Origin: Rotaria sp. Silwood1
Taxonomy: Eukaryota > Rotifera > Eurotatoria > Philodinida > Philodinidae
Direction of reading: 5' to 3'
DNA: 64,000 nt
Assembly (NCBI GenBank): GCA_905250075.1
Contig: CAJNOP010000838.1
Coordinates: 1-64,000, forward strand
The notes beneath the pieces are model-generated. The model was not told where the DNA came from. It searched no databases and was given only the letters and a program-made list of their open reading frames with translations. The translations under genes and the position numbers were made by a program. The first letter of the stretch is position 1. Each line of letters starts with the position of its first letter. Of this stretch, positions 23,754-35,169 are shown in pieces.

Positions 23754-24777
23754 CTACAAGGTTGAAGATGGGCAAGGTACACCGAAAACGTACTTTTTTC
23801 CTCAGAACATATTAGTCATAATGTCTTTCTGTATTCATCATGGAATATCTTCTATAGGAAATGTCTATACATTGAATTTAGCTATCTTTTGATTAGTTAA
23901 TATAGAGATATATTTCTTATTGTAAAGAAGCTTAGAATATTATATTTTTGATTAATGTTTTTGTCTTTTACGTCAAATCTTTGATTCGATTCTTCATCTA
24001 TTTTTTTCTGAATGCATGTTATTTAATATGTTATACTTTTACTGTCCCAAAAGCAATCTATTGAAGAAAACATAAAAGCAAGAAAGTATTGACAACTAAA
24101 GTAAAAAATAGTACCTTCATTTCATTAGGTCACTTGAGAGAGAGAGAGAGAAATTACTAATACCTTATTCTTCTTCTATGTTCTTTTCTCCTATTTCTTT
24201 CGTTTCTTTGAATATTACAGATCAATATAGAATATCATGCACATAGTGAATGAATAGAATGTGATCGAAGAGTAATTTCTATTTCGATTAATGTGTTTTC
24301 TTTTTTTTTTTCTTGATAAGGAAAAATAGAATGAAAATATCAAGAGAATCAATATTTTAAATCTTTTTTTCATCTTTTTTTCTTTTCTTATCGATCAAAC
24401 GAATATATTTGAATTCCATATTATTTTGATTATCTTTTTCTTTCCTAACCGTTAGGCGACAATAACAAATACATCAATCAAAAAATTTTTTTCCGTTTAA
24501 TTCCATTAGCATATATTATTCATTAAATGATAAGAATTTGTCAAGCAATATCTATTTAACATTTATTCCAACTGAATGTCATCGTTCAACAAATAAAGAT
24601 ATCGATCGTATTTATTAATATGATTCAGTTAAGAAAAAATATGTGTCGGTGATGTTTGTTTCATTGGTCTATTCTATCAATCTTTCTAACACATACAAAA
24701 TCAATTGATTATTTATTTTTATAGACTTATTTTTTAATTTCCATTAGACTAGTATATTAATTTAAAAAAAACAAATC
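23754..24777. other. Intergenic, 5' flank of MGAT2
   Basis: AT-rich DNA with a short (GA)n run near 24135. No coding frame is supported. Confidence 0.55.
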
Positions 24778-27700
24778 ATGTATCAGATTTTCCGTTATCG
24801 CTACATTATTTTGCGTTCAATTATTTTTTGGCTTATTATAATAACAATGTTCAAAGTAACATCAATATTTTATTATGATTTACAACAACAATCAACTGAT
24901 AGTAGTTCATCATCATTACCATATGATATGAAGGAAAAAACTAAAAAATTTTCGAATTTATCTCTAATGTTAACAAAAAATGAAATTAAACCTTTAAATT
25001 TATCATTAATTATTAATCGTACAACTATTGAGTATTATCGACAATATGTTAAAAGAAAAAATAATGAACAATTTATGTATAATAGTAATTTATTTTCATC
25101 AAAAACAACACGTTATATTTTACTTGTACAAGTACATACACGTATTGTTTACTTAAAAAAATTTATTGAAATGCTACAAGCTGTTGAAACAATAAATCAA
25201 TCTTTAGTTATATTTAGTCATGATTTTATTGATTCGGATATCAATGCACTTGTAACAAATATTACATTTGTTCCGGTAAAATACATTGAAAATATTTTGT
25301 TTAATAAACCAAACATTTTGCGTATTTATTTATTTTTCAAAAGTATAGCTTAAGAATAAAGCTTCGAAAATAATTTTCCTATCAATAATACTAATAACCA
25401 CTTTGATGAGTAATGTAATATTATCAAGTAGTCAAATTCCTTTAGATGATGTTTTCTATCTAATTCAATGCTCATATTGTTATTAGTCTTGCATATAAGC
25501 GGTTCATGTATGTGAGACTTTTATCACATAAATATCTAGGAAATATAATTAATATTCTAAAAAAAAGTTCTCTTAGACTTTTTCCTAATAGTATTAAGAA
25601 CTAATTTCGTCACAGATTAAATTAATATCGAATAGATATAAGCAATATGGCCTCAGAACCAACGCTTGTTTTTTTTTTTTATTAAGGTCAATACTTTTTA
25701 TGATCATGTAAAACTTGCGTCGAAAATCATATTGTTACAACTAGAAAAGTCAGCGAATAATTTTAGTCCTGGATTCACAATCACAAGAAATACAAGTTGC
25801 TAAGTCCAAGACTGAACTTACAGGAGAAAAATTGTCATAACTAAACCTAAAGATTATAGTTATATATTCTATGTTTTGAAGCAAATTATCAATCAGAATA
25901 TAATTAAAGATAAATGATGCAAAAAAAACATATTAATCACTGACTAAATAAAGCAAGAAATGAGTATTGAAGAATTTTTTCAGATATGATACAAATTAGT
26001 TCTAGTATAATTTTCTTTAGATTGGGATCCAAAAGTATTAAAAGGGTCTCAAAAACTAAGATCACTGTGACTGTGCCCAAAAAAGAAAATTCGTCACGCA
26101 TCTCTCGAATTACGGACTAAATAGATATAGGAAAAGTGATCTCGGCATCGGAGAAATGGAGACTTAGGTCAGAAACAATTGATCCACCTCATTTCTAGTA
26201 GCACGTGTCTTTTTTACAGTACAAAATAACAGCTGTCTAGTGTAATTACATATGATCTAATAAAGGAAGTGACCTTTATCGAAATGTAAACCATTTTTAG
26301 CTATTTTTTTCTATTATGAGTAGTTACTGAGATTTATTCGATATATCTTTTATAGTAAATAAAACATTTTAACTACATGAGAAAAAAAACAACTATTTTG
26401 TAATTCTAAAAGGTCAATCGGTGCTCTCATGTTTTTTTTTCTATTTGACATTCAAATAAATAGAAAATTTCGAAGTAAAGTCATCGAATATGTTACTATT
26501 CATATCTCTTCTATTTAGGTGATACAAATTTTTTATCCATATTCACAACAACTTTATCCAAATGAATTTCCTGGTCTTGATCCAAACGATTGTCCACGTG
26601 ATATAGTTCGACATAAGTAAGTTAAGTTTTTAAATTTTTTTTTTTTTTTTTTTCGTTTATTTCATCGAAGATTTTCTTACAGTAATTTACAATTATTTAC
26701 CAAAAGGTGGGTAATAATTCATTAACAAATTTAAAACAAATACAATCCTCATTAATAGAAATAAATAGTTCAGAGCTCATCTATATTTGCAATTTTTCTT
26801 CTCTATTTTCACTAGCACGTTATGTAGAATTTTTTTAATTTATCTTGGAATCTTTTAGGGCATTAGCTAGTCGATGTAACAATGCACCTAATCCAGATAG
26901 ATATGGACATTATAGAGAAGTGTCTATTGTACAAATTAAGCATCATTGGTGGTGGAAGGTAAGTAAAATACATGGTATATTTTTTTTTGTTTTTTGAAAA
27001 TATGGCTTAGAAAAAAAGAAGATTCAATTATGTTATATCTGATTTATATAGATTCTCTTTGATTATAGAAATGAATGAGATTTGTACAAGTGAGTAACTA
27101 ATGTAGAGAAAAAATATTTTATCAGTTCGAATGACATATATCTATAAACTAGCATGTTCTGTTTTTTTGTCGCATTTGTTTTTTGTTTTTTTTTTTAATT
27201 AAATAACTCAAATCAAATGTGAATTAGAAATTCTAATAAATAATCATATAACCACAAATAAAATATATTGGTTTGTTTTGAAACATAACAAAACTAAAAT
27301 ATTTCATTTTTTATTCTATTTTAATTGTTTTTTTTTTTAATGTTAATGTATTTTTATTTTTTAGCTCAATTTTGTTTTTAATTCAATTGAAATATTAAAA
27401 AATCGTACAGATTATTTATTACTTCTACTTGAAGAAGATTTTTATTTATCACCTGATGCACTTGTCTTTCTTAAAAAAATGGAAATAGCAAAAGAACTGT
27501 AAATTAAATAAAAAATCTTTATATTTTCATAAAAAATTGTTTTTTTTTTTTATTTATTGTCTTCTCTTTAGTCTATGTCCTGAATGTTTATTTTATACAT
27601 TAGGAAATCTTGAAAAATCCGGTCGACAATTTGAAAAACTTGGTTCAAAAGTATGAAAGAAAAATGTTAACTCAATAAGAAATAAAATAAACATATTCTT

Positions 27701-28232
27701 AGGTATCAATTGCATATTGGCATGCACGATATAATCTTGGCATGACAATATCTCATTCATTATGGCTTTTACTTGTGAAATATGCTGAAGAATTTTGTAC
27801 TATTGATGATTATAATTGGGATTGGTCACTTGTTTATTTAGCACAACAACGTTTTCATTTTCCTCGTGTAATATATTCAAGTGCGACAAGAGTTATACAT
27901 CTTGGCTCATGGTAAAGAAAACAAGTCTACTCTATAGAAAAAAGAATTGGTTGATTTTGTTTTAATCTTTTAGTGGTACTCATCATAAAAAATTTTGCTC
28001 TAGTGAGTCTGATATCGCTCGTTGGACAGAAACAGATAAATTCTATCAAAATAATCGAAAATATTTATTTCCAACAACAACTGCATCTTTACATATTAAA
28101 TATGATGGTAAACGTCCATTTAAACAACCAAATGGTGGATGGTCTGATGTACGAGATCGACAATTATGTCTTTCGTTTGCATTTAAAGATTATAAAAACC
28201 TATCTCCTATTGATAAAAAAAACATAGTTTAA
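24778..28232 (+). CDS. MGAT2: Alpha-1,6-mannosyl-glycoprotein 2-beta-N-acetylglucosaminyltransferase (GnT-II)
   Basis: Seven exons run 24778-25275, 26519-26616, 26859-26958, 27365-27498, 27572-27650, 27703-27911 and 27974-28232, giving 458 residues. GnT-II adds GlcNAc in beta-1,2 linkage to the alpha-1,6 mannose arm in the Golgi, committing N-glycans to complex type. A short cytoplasmic N-terminus and a membrane segment at about residues 8-32 fit a type II Golgi enzyme. Family blocks in order are LVQVHTR, VIFSHDF, FYPYSQQLYPNEFPGLDPND, CPRD, GHYREVSIVQIKHHWWWK, LLLEEDFYLSPD (EED metal/nucleotide site), CPEC, NLGMTIS, TIDDYNWDWSL and GTHHK. Length matches animal GnT-II (about 450). The first intron is 1243 bp, while the intron between exons 5 and 6 is only 52 bp. 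No disruption is seen, so the gene looks functional. Confidence 0.95.
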
Positions 28233-31200
28233 ACATCTTTTCTTTTTTTTTTTTGTGCAATATGATTTGTCTCAGTGAAAAGAAAAAAAAAAGTCAAATG
28301 TTCTTTTTGTTTTGTCATAACATTGTTATCGTTGTCTTTTCATTGTCATTGTTTGTGTTTAATTAAATTCCATTTTTTTTTTTGATATGTCAAAAGATGA
28401 CAATTTGAATATGCTTTAGATTATTTTAAATTCATATGTGTTGTTTAAATTTTGTTCTTTTCGTCATTATCAACAACATTTAATAGTAGATTATGATATT
28501 CAAGTATATTGATTTATCATGTTCAACAAAGACTGACGGTGAGTAGGGTTTGTGTATGGAAATCAAAAATTAAAGATTAATATTTTATGTACTCATTCAA
28601 ATTGTTGTAATTATTCCAATATGAACGTAAATCATTGTAAGAAGTTTTATTGAGATGAGTTGAAACAGAAAAAGAATTTTATGAGTGAAAGTCTTCAACT
28701 GGTATATTGCATTTGAGTCAAGACTATGTGTATTATTTAGAACCAGATAAGTTATGAATAAGCTGAAAAGAGTGTCACATAATGTATCTCAAAAGCAATT
28801 GATTAGTTAGTCGGATGTATTAATATTATTATTCATGACATTAGGAGTAGTATTAAATCACATATTGATTTAGTTGAACTAGAACTTTTGAGTCAGTAGA
28901 ATAAATCATTACATATAGAAGAGACATGAAATATTCATTACTATAACAAGTAGAAGAAAATCAAGATATTTTCTTTGAAAAATAAATACAAAATATCAAA
29001 TGATTGATCTAATATATTTGTCTAAACTTATGACAAGTTTGATTTCATAGTGAAACTAATCGCAATCTTCTATTTATCATAGAATTTTCATACTGAATAT
29101 CATATCCTGATCGATATGTTTTATAGCCTAGAAAAGATAATTTTTTGACTTTGAGTCCATTATAAGTGCTGATTGATATTTATATTTGTAGATGATAGCG
29201 TACGTCTGATATGAATTCAATCCAGATGAAGTAATATTCCTTTTTTTTCAGATTCAATATCTTCTATTAAACATACTATAATCTCATTCTTTCTATCTGA
29301 TTCTACTTTGTAGCTATATATTATCCACAATCAGAAACACATCGACTAATATACATTGATGCTAGATAAATATAAATAAGTGTATTCTAAGAAATACAGT
29401 ATTTGTTCGACGTGATCTGATTATTTTGTCTGCTGCAGATACAACACATATATTTGTCAGAGTCTGTTCAAACTACAAATAATATATCTCTTCAACATAG
29501 TATGCTCGATCGAGCTAAAACTCTTCTTTTTTTTTTGTTACAGATATTGACCATTGTTGAAGTGTCTACATTATTTTTTGTTTTGAAAAACATTGCGCCG
29601 TTGATTTTTGGAAGGTTTCACAAAAACAGCTCTAGTAAGAAAACAAAAACTCATATATTTTTGAAGGTACGCTCAGTATTGTGATTTTTTTTAATTGAAT
29701 GAATGGAAAGGAAAAGAAACCAAAAGAAAAAGTAGTAGGCACTCCAAATAGTGTCTAGTATCTATAAAAAAAAGTTCCAATTCTATCGGACTTATTTCGA
29801 CTGAAAAAACAAGACAATTCTTAGCCTTTACAATCCAGATATTTCCTCGAAAGAAGTATTTGAGAACTTAGAGTCTACGATAACACTTGCTCTACTCATT
29901 GAGATCTACCTACAAATGCATTCGATTTTATGTATAGAATGAAACGAGTAAGTCAAACGATTTATATGTCGTCACATGTTTATCTTTTTCTTTATAGTTT
30001 GAATGGCTATTCAACGAAGCAATCGAATCTGAACTGGAAAAAAGTTTGTTGATTTTGAAGGAAACAAAAACCAATTACTTTTTGATTATATGATGTTGGA
30101 AAGATATGATTTATAAATTATTCTATAATCAAATTTCTGTAGTTATGTTAGCGAGAGGTTTTCACAATAGTAAATTAGATCATAATTTTTATTGATTATT
30201 CCATGATAAACTTAAGATCATTTGTTAAATAGCAGAAATTCAATAAAATAAACTTTTCTTTTGTTATTTCATTTTATAACAAGTCTATTATCATCATATA
30301 ATATTCGATAAGCAGTTTCTTATAATATTATTGATTTACACTATGTGATGTAATGAAGTATCATTCATCAATCATTTATACTATCAATAAAAACATTAGT
30401 GTACCATTTGAGAAAAGTATATATTAAATTCAAGATCTATGTACTAAGAAATAGACTCATAATTTGATATTCTGATGAAAATTATGATTTAATATTATAA
30501 TGATAATTGTAAAGATATAACGGTTGTATTATAGATAATAAAAGACATAATTTTCGAAATATTATTTGAAAAAATTCTGTAATAATTAGAATTCTGTTTT
30601 TACCCAAATCAAAATATAACAGCAAGAGTATAGATCAATAATTTTAACAACGCTGATGCAAGCGATCGCAATAAACTTTAGCAATCAGGGTTAATGATCA
30701 ATGAGTATGTTTCCCTAGCCACCAAAGACAACAGATATCAGATTCATTTTCTATAATTCTTTCACAAAGATACGAAACCAGAGTAGTAAATAGGGATTAT
30801 GAGAAAACATTTTTAACTCACTAATTGTTTCCTCCCTGAAAGCTAGTGGAGTATATTAAATCTTGATATACTTTATGATCTGAGTAGATCACAAAAGATT
30901 TTTTACTCGTAATATACTAACTTTCTGTAAGAAAGCGATTGATTAAGTTAGTGTTTCTCAGGTTATCAAAACACATAATAACATGTTGAATGAAGCCCGC
31001 TAGGATGATCCTGAACAGTTTAGGTCCAAGTCAAAAAATCTTCGATTTGACAAGGTCTAATATTAAGATCTGTTGTAGATATAATAGATATGTACAACAA
31101 GTTTATTTATCAACGAACACAAAAAATAATCATGGTAGTTTAAGGAAAGTAAAAATCTAACGGAAGACAAATCGTTGATCTAATAATCGATGATTCTTAG

Positions 31201-31655
31201 AAACAAACTTATCTATTAGAGACTTTTTGCTTAACATATTTTGTATTAATCTAATGAAGCCGAAAAAAAAACATATAAATTCCACATGTTAGTCCTAAAT
31301 TGGTTCTGCTGCTTTTTAATTGAATATTATTTGAGTGCAAAATACAAATGATAAAAATTACATCAAATATTTTAAAATTATAATTTTTTAAAAATAATCT
31401 GTTTTGTTTTGCTTATAAAAAAAATATGTACTTTTAGATGACTCAAAAATATATATATATATGATTTATTACTCACTAATGTACTACTCTACTCCATATT
31501 AGAATTCCTAACAGTAAAAAAAAATCAATGGTGCACGAATATTTAAAAAATCTATTTAATTGAACCTAATATGATTAATGTATCATTTAGTTTTTATTTA
31601 ATTTTGTAGATTTTAAAAAGGAAAAAGAAAATTATTAAGAAATCAAATTATTATC
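28233..31655. other. 3.4 kb intergenic stretch, no gene recognised
   Basis: AT-rich DNA. A 76-codon frame at 29454-29684 is Phe/Lys/Ser-rich, carries no family motif and has no splice context. An (AT)n tract lies near 31450. Confidence 0.55.
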
Positions 31656-32397
31656 ATGGTATGATTAATTTAATTATTGATTTTTTGTTATAAATTGATT
31701 TAAGGTACGAACATGGTATATGGATGATCGAACAGAAGATCCACAGGATGAACATTTATTAGAAGAAGTTGATACGACAACATTATGTGCACGTACAGGT
31801 GTTGAAATATGGTATTTTCATCCGGATCAAACTCTTGCTGGAAATGAAAGTCCATCATTAATTAAATTAAAACATGATCGAGGGTAAAAAAAAAACAAAT
31901 TATTATAATATAATAATTTAATATATCTCGTTTTTCATAGATATACATATGAAGATGAAATTAAAGTTGCACCATCTATGGAGAATTATGAAGAAAAATT
32001 AAAAATTTTCTTTGCTGAACATATTCATTCTGATGAAGAAATTCGTCTTATACTTGAAGGTTCTGGTTTTTTTGATGTACGAGATCATAATGATAAATGG
32101 ATGAGAATTCATGTTTTTCCTGGAGATTTAATTATTTTACCTGCTGGTATTTTGAAATAAAAATAATTTTTTTAACTTTAGTTTTTATTTTTTATCATTT
32201 AGGAATGTATCATCGATTTATAACGGATAAACATAATTATATTCGTGCTAGACGTTTTTTTTGTTGGTGAACCGGTTTGGACTCCAATTAATCGACCTGA
32301 TGGTGATATACATCCATCTCGTAAAACTTATATTGAACATCTTTATCGTAATGGTGCTATTGATACAAACAAGAATATTACTGATGCTATCTCATAG
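31656..32397 (+). pseudogene. ADI1: Acireductone dioxygenase, disrupted by one extra T in the last exon
   Basis: Exons are 31656-31658 (ATG only), 31705-31883, 31941-32146 and 32203-32397. The enzyme oxidises acireductone in the methionine salvage pathway. The N-terminus MVRTWYMDD is typical of the family. The metal-binding set is present: H-x-H in [13 protein letters not shown], the following E, and the last His in [15 protein letters not shown] and LPAG are also conserved. At 32255-32262 there is a run of eight T where the conserved FFVGEPVW frame needs seven, so translation as given stops at 32268-32270. The remaining C-terminus (VGEPVWTPINRP to the TAG at 32395-32397) is intact in the shifted frame. 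Everything else is well conserved, so a homopolymer sequencing error is at least as likely as a real lesion. Confidence 0.9.
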
Positions 32398-33305
32398 AGA
32401 AAGCAAGAGAGAAGAAATCATCATTCTTATCATTTCTTTTCATTTGTCACTATGTTTACTTTGGGCTTAACATTTTTTTTTTTTTTTATTCTACACATCA
32501 CACAAAGAATCTATAGAAAGTTAAGGTGACAAATAAAACTATTGAATCTTACTAACTTTGAATCAATAATATAAAGAATACATAATGAAATATTTGATGG
32601 CAAACAACAACAAGTTAAGATAGATGTTTGAATTCAGCTCACATTTTATCTTTCAAGAGTTTAAAATCATCACGTATTACTTGATTATCAGTACTGTTTG
32701 AATATATTGTTAATGCAGCACCTCCGCTTATGAATGAATTAAATATTGACTTAAATAATCTACTAGATTATATGTAAAATAACAGTATGATATTCCTTGA
32801 CATAGAAAGAAATGAAACAAATCGATGCATCATTAATGTTTGATTGATTTTATCTATATATATATATATATATTATTAATCTATTTGTTCTAATTTAATT
32901 TTGAAAAATCCTATTCATAATAATCTTATATCAATTATCATTGTTATTGTTTGAAAGCTAATGATAGTTATAGATCAGTAGTTTTTCTTTTATTAATCAA
33001 TTCAATTCAATGTTGATCAAAGAGAAGAAATCTTCTTAATAAAAATAAATTCTTCTTAGATAAATTAAAATAAAAGTATTTTTTATTTTATTGAGCAAAT
33101 AAAATTATCTTTATAATTAAAATATGTTTATTCTAGAAAAAAAACTCAAATGAGAATATTTATTTTAATATAATATTTTTTTAAAAAGTTAATCTAATAA
33201 AATAAAAATAGCGTTAGTCCTATCGTAACTCCTTTCCTTATTGATTTAAATTTTCAATTATTTGGAATGAATGAATAAAAAAAAAAAAAAAAGAAGTTAC
33301 ACGTT
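32398..33305. other. Intergenic between the convergent ADI1 and ETHE1 3' ends
   Basis: Very AT-rich DNA with an (AT)n microsatellite at about 32855-32873 and an A-run near 33280. No coding frame is seen. Confidence 0.65.
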
Positions 33306-34389
33306 TTACGGTTCTGGTAATAAACCACATATCAAATTAGCCGGAACAGCCTTGTCTAAAACAACACAATAAATATGATAAAAAGATTTTTTTTTTTATA
33401 ATAATCTTACCAATTTGTTTTGGATAACTAAGTTTAAGTTCTTTCATAACAGCAACAAATTCTTCACGTGACTTTGTTAAACGAGTGTTATATTTTTTTT
33501 CTTCTCCAACTGTTGAACTTGTTTGACCTAATGAAGAAAAGAAAAGAATGAAAATTTTCTAGTGTTTTTTTTATTTAAAATAATTACCTGTATAATCATG
33601 TCCAGGATAAACAATAAAATGATCCGGTAATGTAAATATACGCTCATGAATAGATGTATATATGTTATCAGCACTTCCTTGTTGAAAATCAGTACGTCCA
33701 CAACCTCGGATTAAAAGACAATCACCAGTAAACACATTTGAACCTTTGTGCCAAACAAACGTCATACAACCTATTCATATTAAATTATATTATTCATAAA
33801 TAAAATCTAAATTTTGTTTACCATTTGTATGTCCTGGTGTTGATCGACATTCAAGTATTAAACGTTGATTTTTGTTATTTTTATCACCAATTTCAATTTC
33901 ATCACCATCTTTGATATATATATCGGCTTTTCCACCACTATCCTTGCTTATTACACTTCGACATCCGGGTAATAATGTTTTGAGACGACCACTTCCAGTA
34001 ATGTGATCAGCATGAACATGTGTATTAACTAAGGTAAAAAATACAATATTTTATTATTTAGTATTTACAAACATACTTGCATATCGTAAACGTAAACCGA
34101 GTTGTTTAATAAGTTGCATATCACGTGCTACTGTTGTTATAACTGGATCAATAATCAACGCTTCTTTAGTTTTTCCATCAGCTACTAGATAAGTATAAGT
34201 GGATGTTTCTTGTTCGAATAACTGAGAAAAAAAAACAATATGAATTCATTTTAAAAGTAATTATGAATAAATAAATTTGTTTTGTACCTGTCGAACAAAT
34301 GATCCGTTCGATAATGCTCGTCGAATTTCTGTTGAAAGACAAGCATTACTAGATTTTTTAATGAAATGATTTAATGAACGAATGAACAT
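33306..34389 (-). CDS. ETHE1: Persulfide dioxygenase, mitochondrial
   Basis: Six exons run 34389-34288, 34221-34077, 34028-33822, 33770-33588, 33527-33411 and 33355-33306, giving 267 residues. The enzyme oxidises glutathione persulfide to sulfite in the mitochondrial sulfide oxidation pathway. The N-terminus ([19 protein letters not shown]) is basic and Ser-rich with no acidic residue, as in a matrix-targeting peptide. The metallo-beta-lactamase fold signature [12 protein letters not shown] supplies iron ligands. [38 protein letters not shown] and YPGHDYTG follow in the expected order. The protein ends [15 protein letters not shown], close to the usual ETHE1 end. Length is slightly above human ETHE1 (254). 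No lesion is seen. Confidence 0.96.
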
Positions 34390-34424
34390 CTACAATAGTA
34401 TATGTATATATATATATATGTTGT

Positions 34425-34545
34425 AGTCAAAATTAAAATTCAATCAAATTTAAAATTTGACTGATTTTTTTTTGACTAGGCAAATTTAAAATTTGCTCAG
34501 ACGAATCGTCTTATTTTATATTTGACTAAATTTTAATTTTGACCA
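34425..34545. repeat. Short AT-rich inverted-repeat element
   Basis: The left end reads AGTCAAAATTAAAATT and the right end AATTTTAATTTTGACC, which are reverse complements apart from one base. Further inner matches surround a CAAATTTAAAATTTG block that occurs twice. The similarity continues into flanking (AT)n on both sides. The element is about 120 bp, lies just upstream of the ETHE1 ATG, and may be a MITE insertion into an AT microsatellite. Confidence 0.6.
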
Positions 34546-34689
34546 GAACATGTATATATATCAACAAATGAGTATTTAAAAATACAGTTCCATAAGATTT
34601 TCATATACATGAAGTTTCTTGTTCTTCCTTTTTTTCTTTTTTCTCTTTTTTTTGCTATCATACTATTATTGCGAACGCATTTGTTGACC

Positions 34690-35165
34690 CCACGCAGACA
34701 CACTCTTGCCGTAACTCGATCAACACAAAAGAGACCAACTTCTACTACTATTCGTAGATGTGCGCTCGCACACATCACGTAGACACACTCGTTTCTCGCC
34801 GGGTACGACCAAAAGCGAGTAATAGGCAAAGAACAAACGAACATGATCGACTTGCACCAGTCACCGTCGCTAACGCTACCGAGTGATGAAGAAAAAAGAG
34901 ACAAACATACAAGCTCGCAGCACCAACCGACAACGAGCGAACGAGCCGTCGCTGCTGCGCCGACTCGTCGGTTGTCGTCGTCGTCGTGTTTCATTCAGTC
35001 CGTCATCATTCATTTCTCTTCTTTCCCTCTTTTCCCTCTTCCATCGAGCGAGCACACACGCACACACATACGGCGCTCGCACATCTATCGTCTGTCTTTC
35101 GTCGTCAACTACGCTGAATCGGACTTTTATTCGCGTAACGCATACTGACATACTACGCGTGAAGT
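34690..35165. promoter_or_regulatory. GC-rich region between divergent genes
   Basis: About 475 bp is far richer in G+C and CpG than the surroundings, with CGTCG, GCGAG and ACACAC repeats. It lies between the divergent starts of ETHE1 (34389) and the gene at 35170. Long open frames occur here on both strands at once, but their Arg/Ser/Cys/His-rich translations look like composition artefacts. A shared promoter or 5' UTR is the likeliest reading. Confidence 0.5.
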
Positions 35166-35169
35166 TAGA

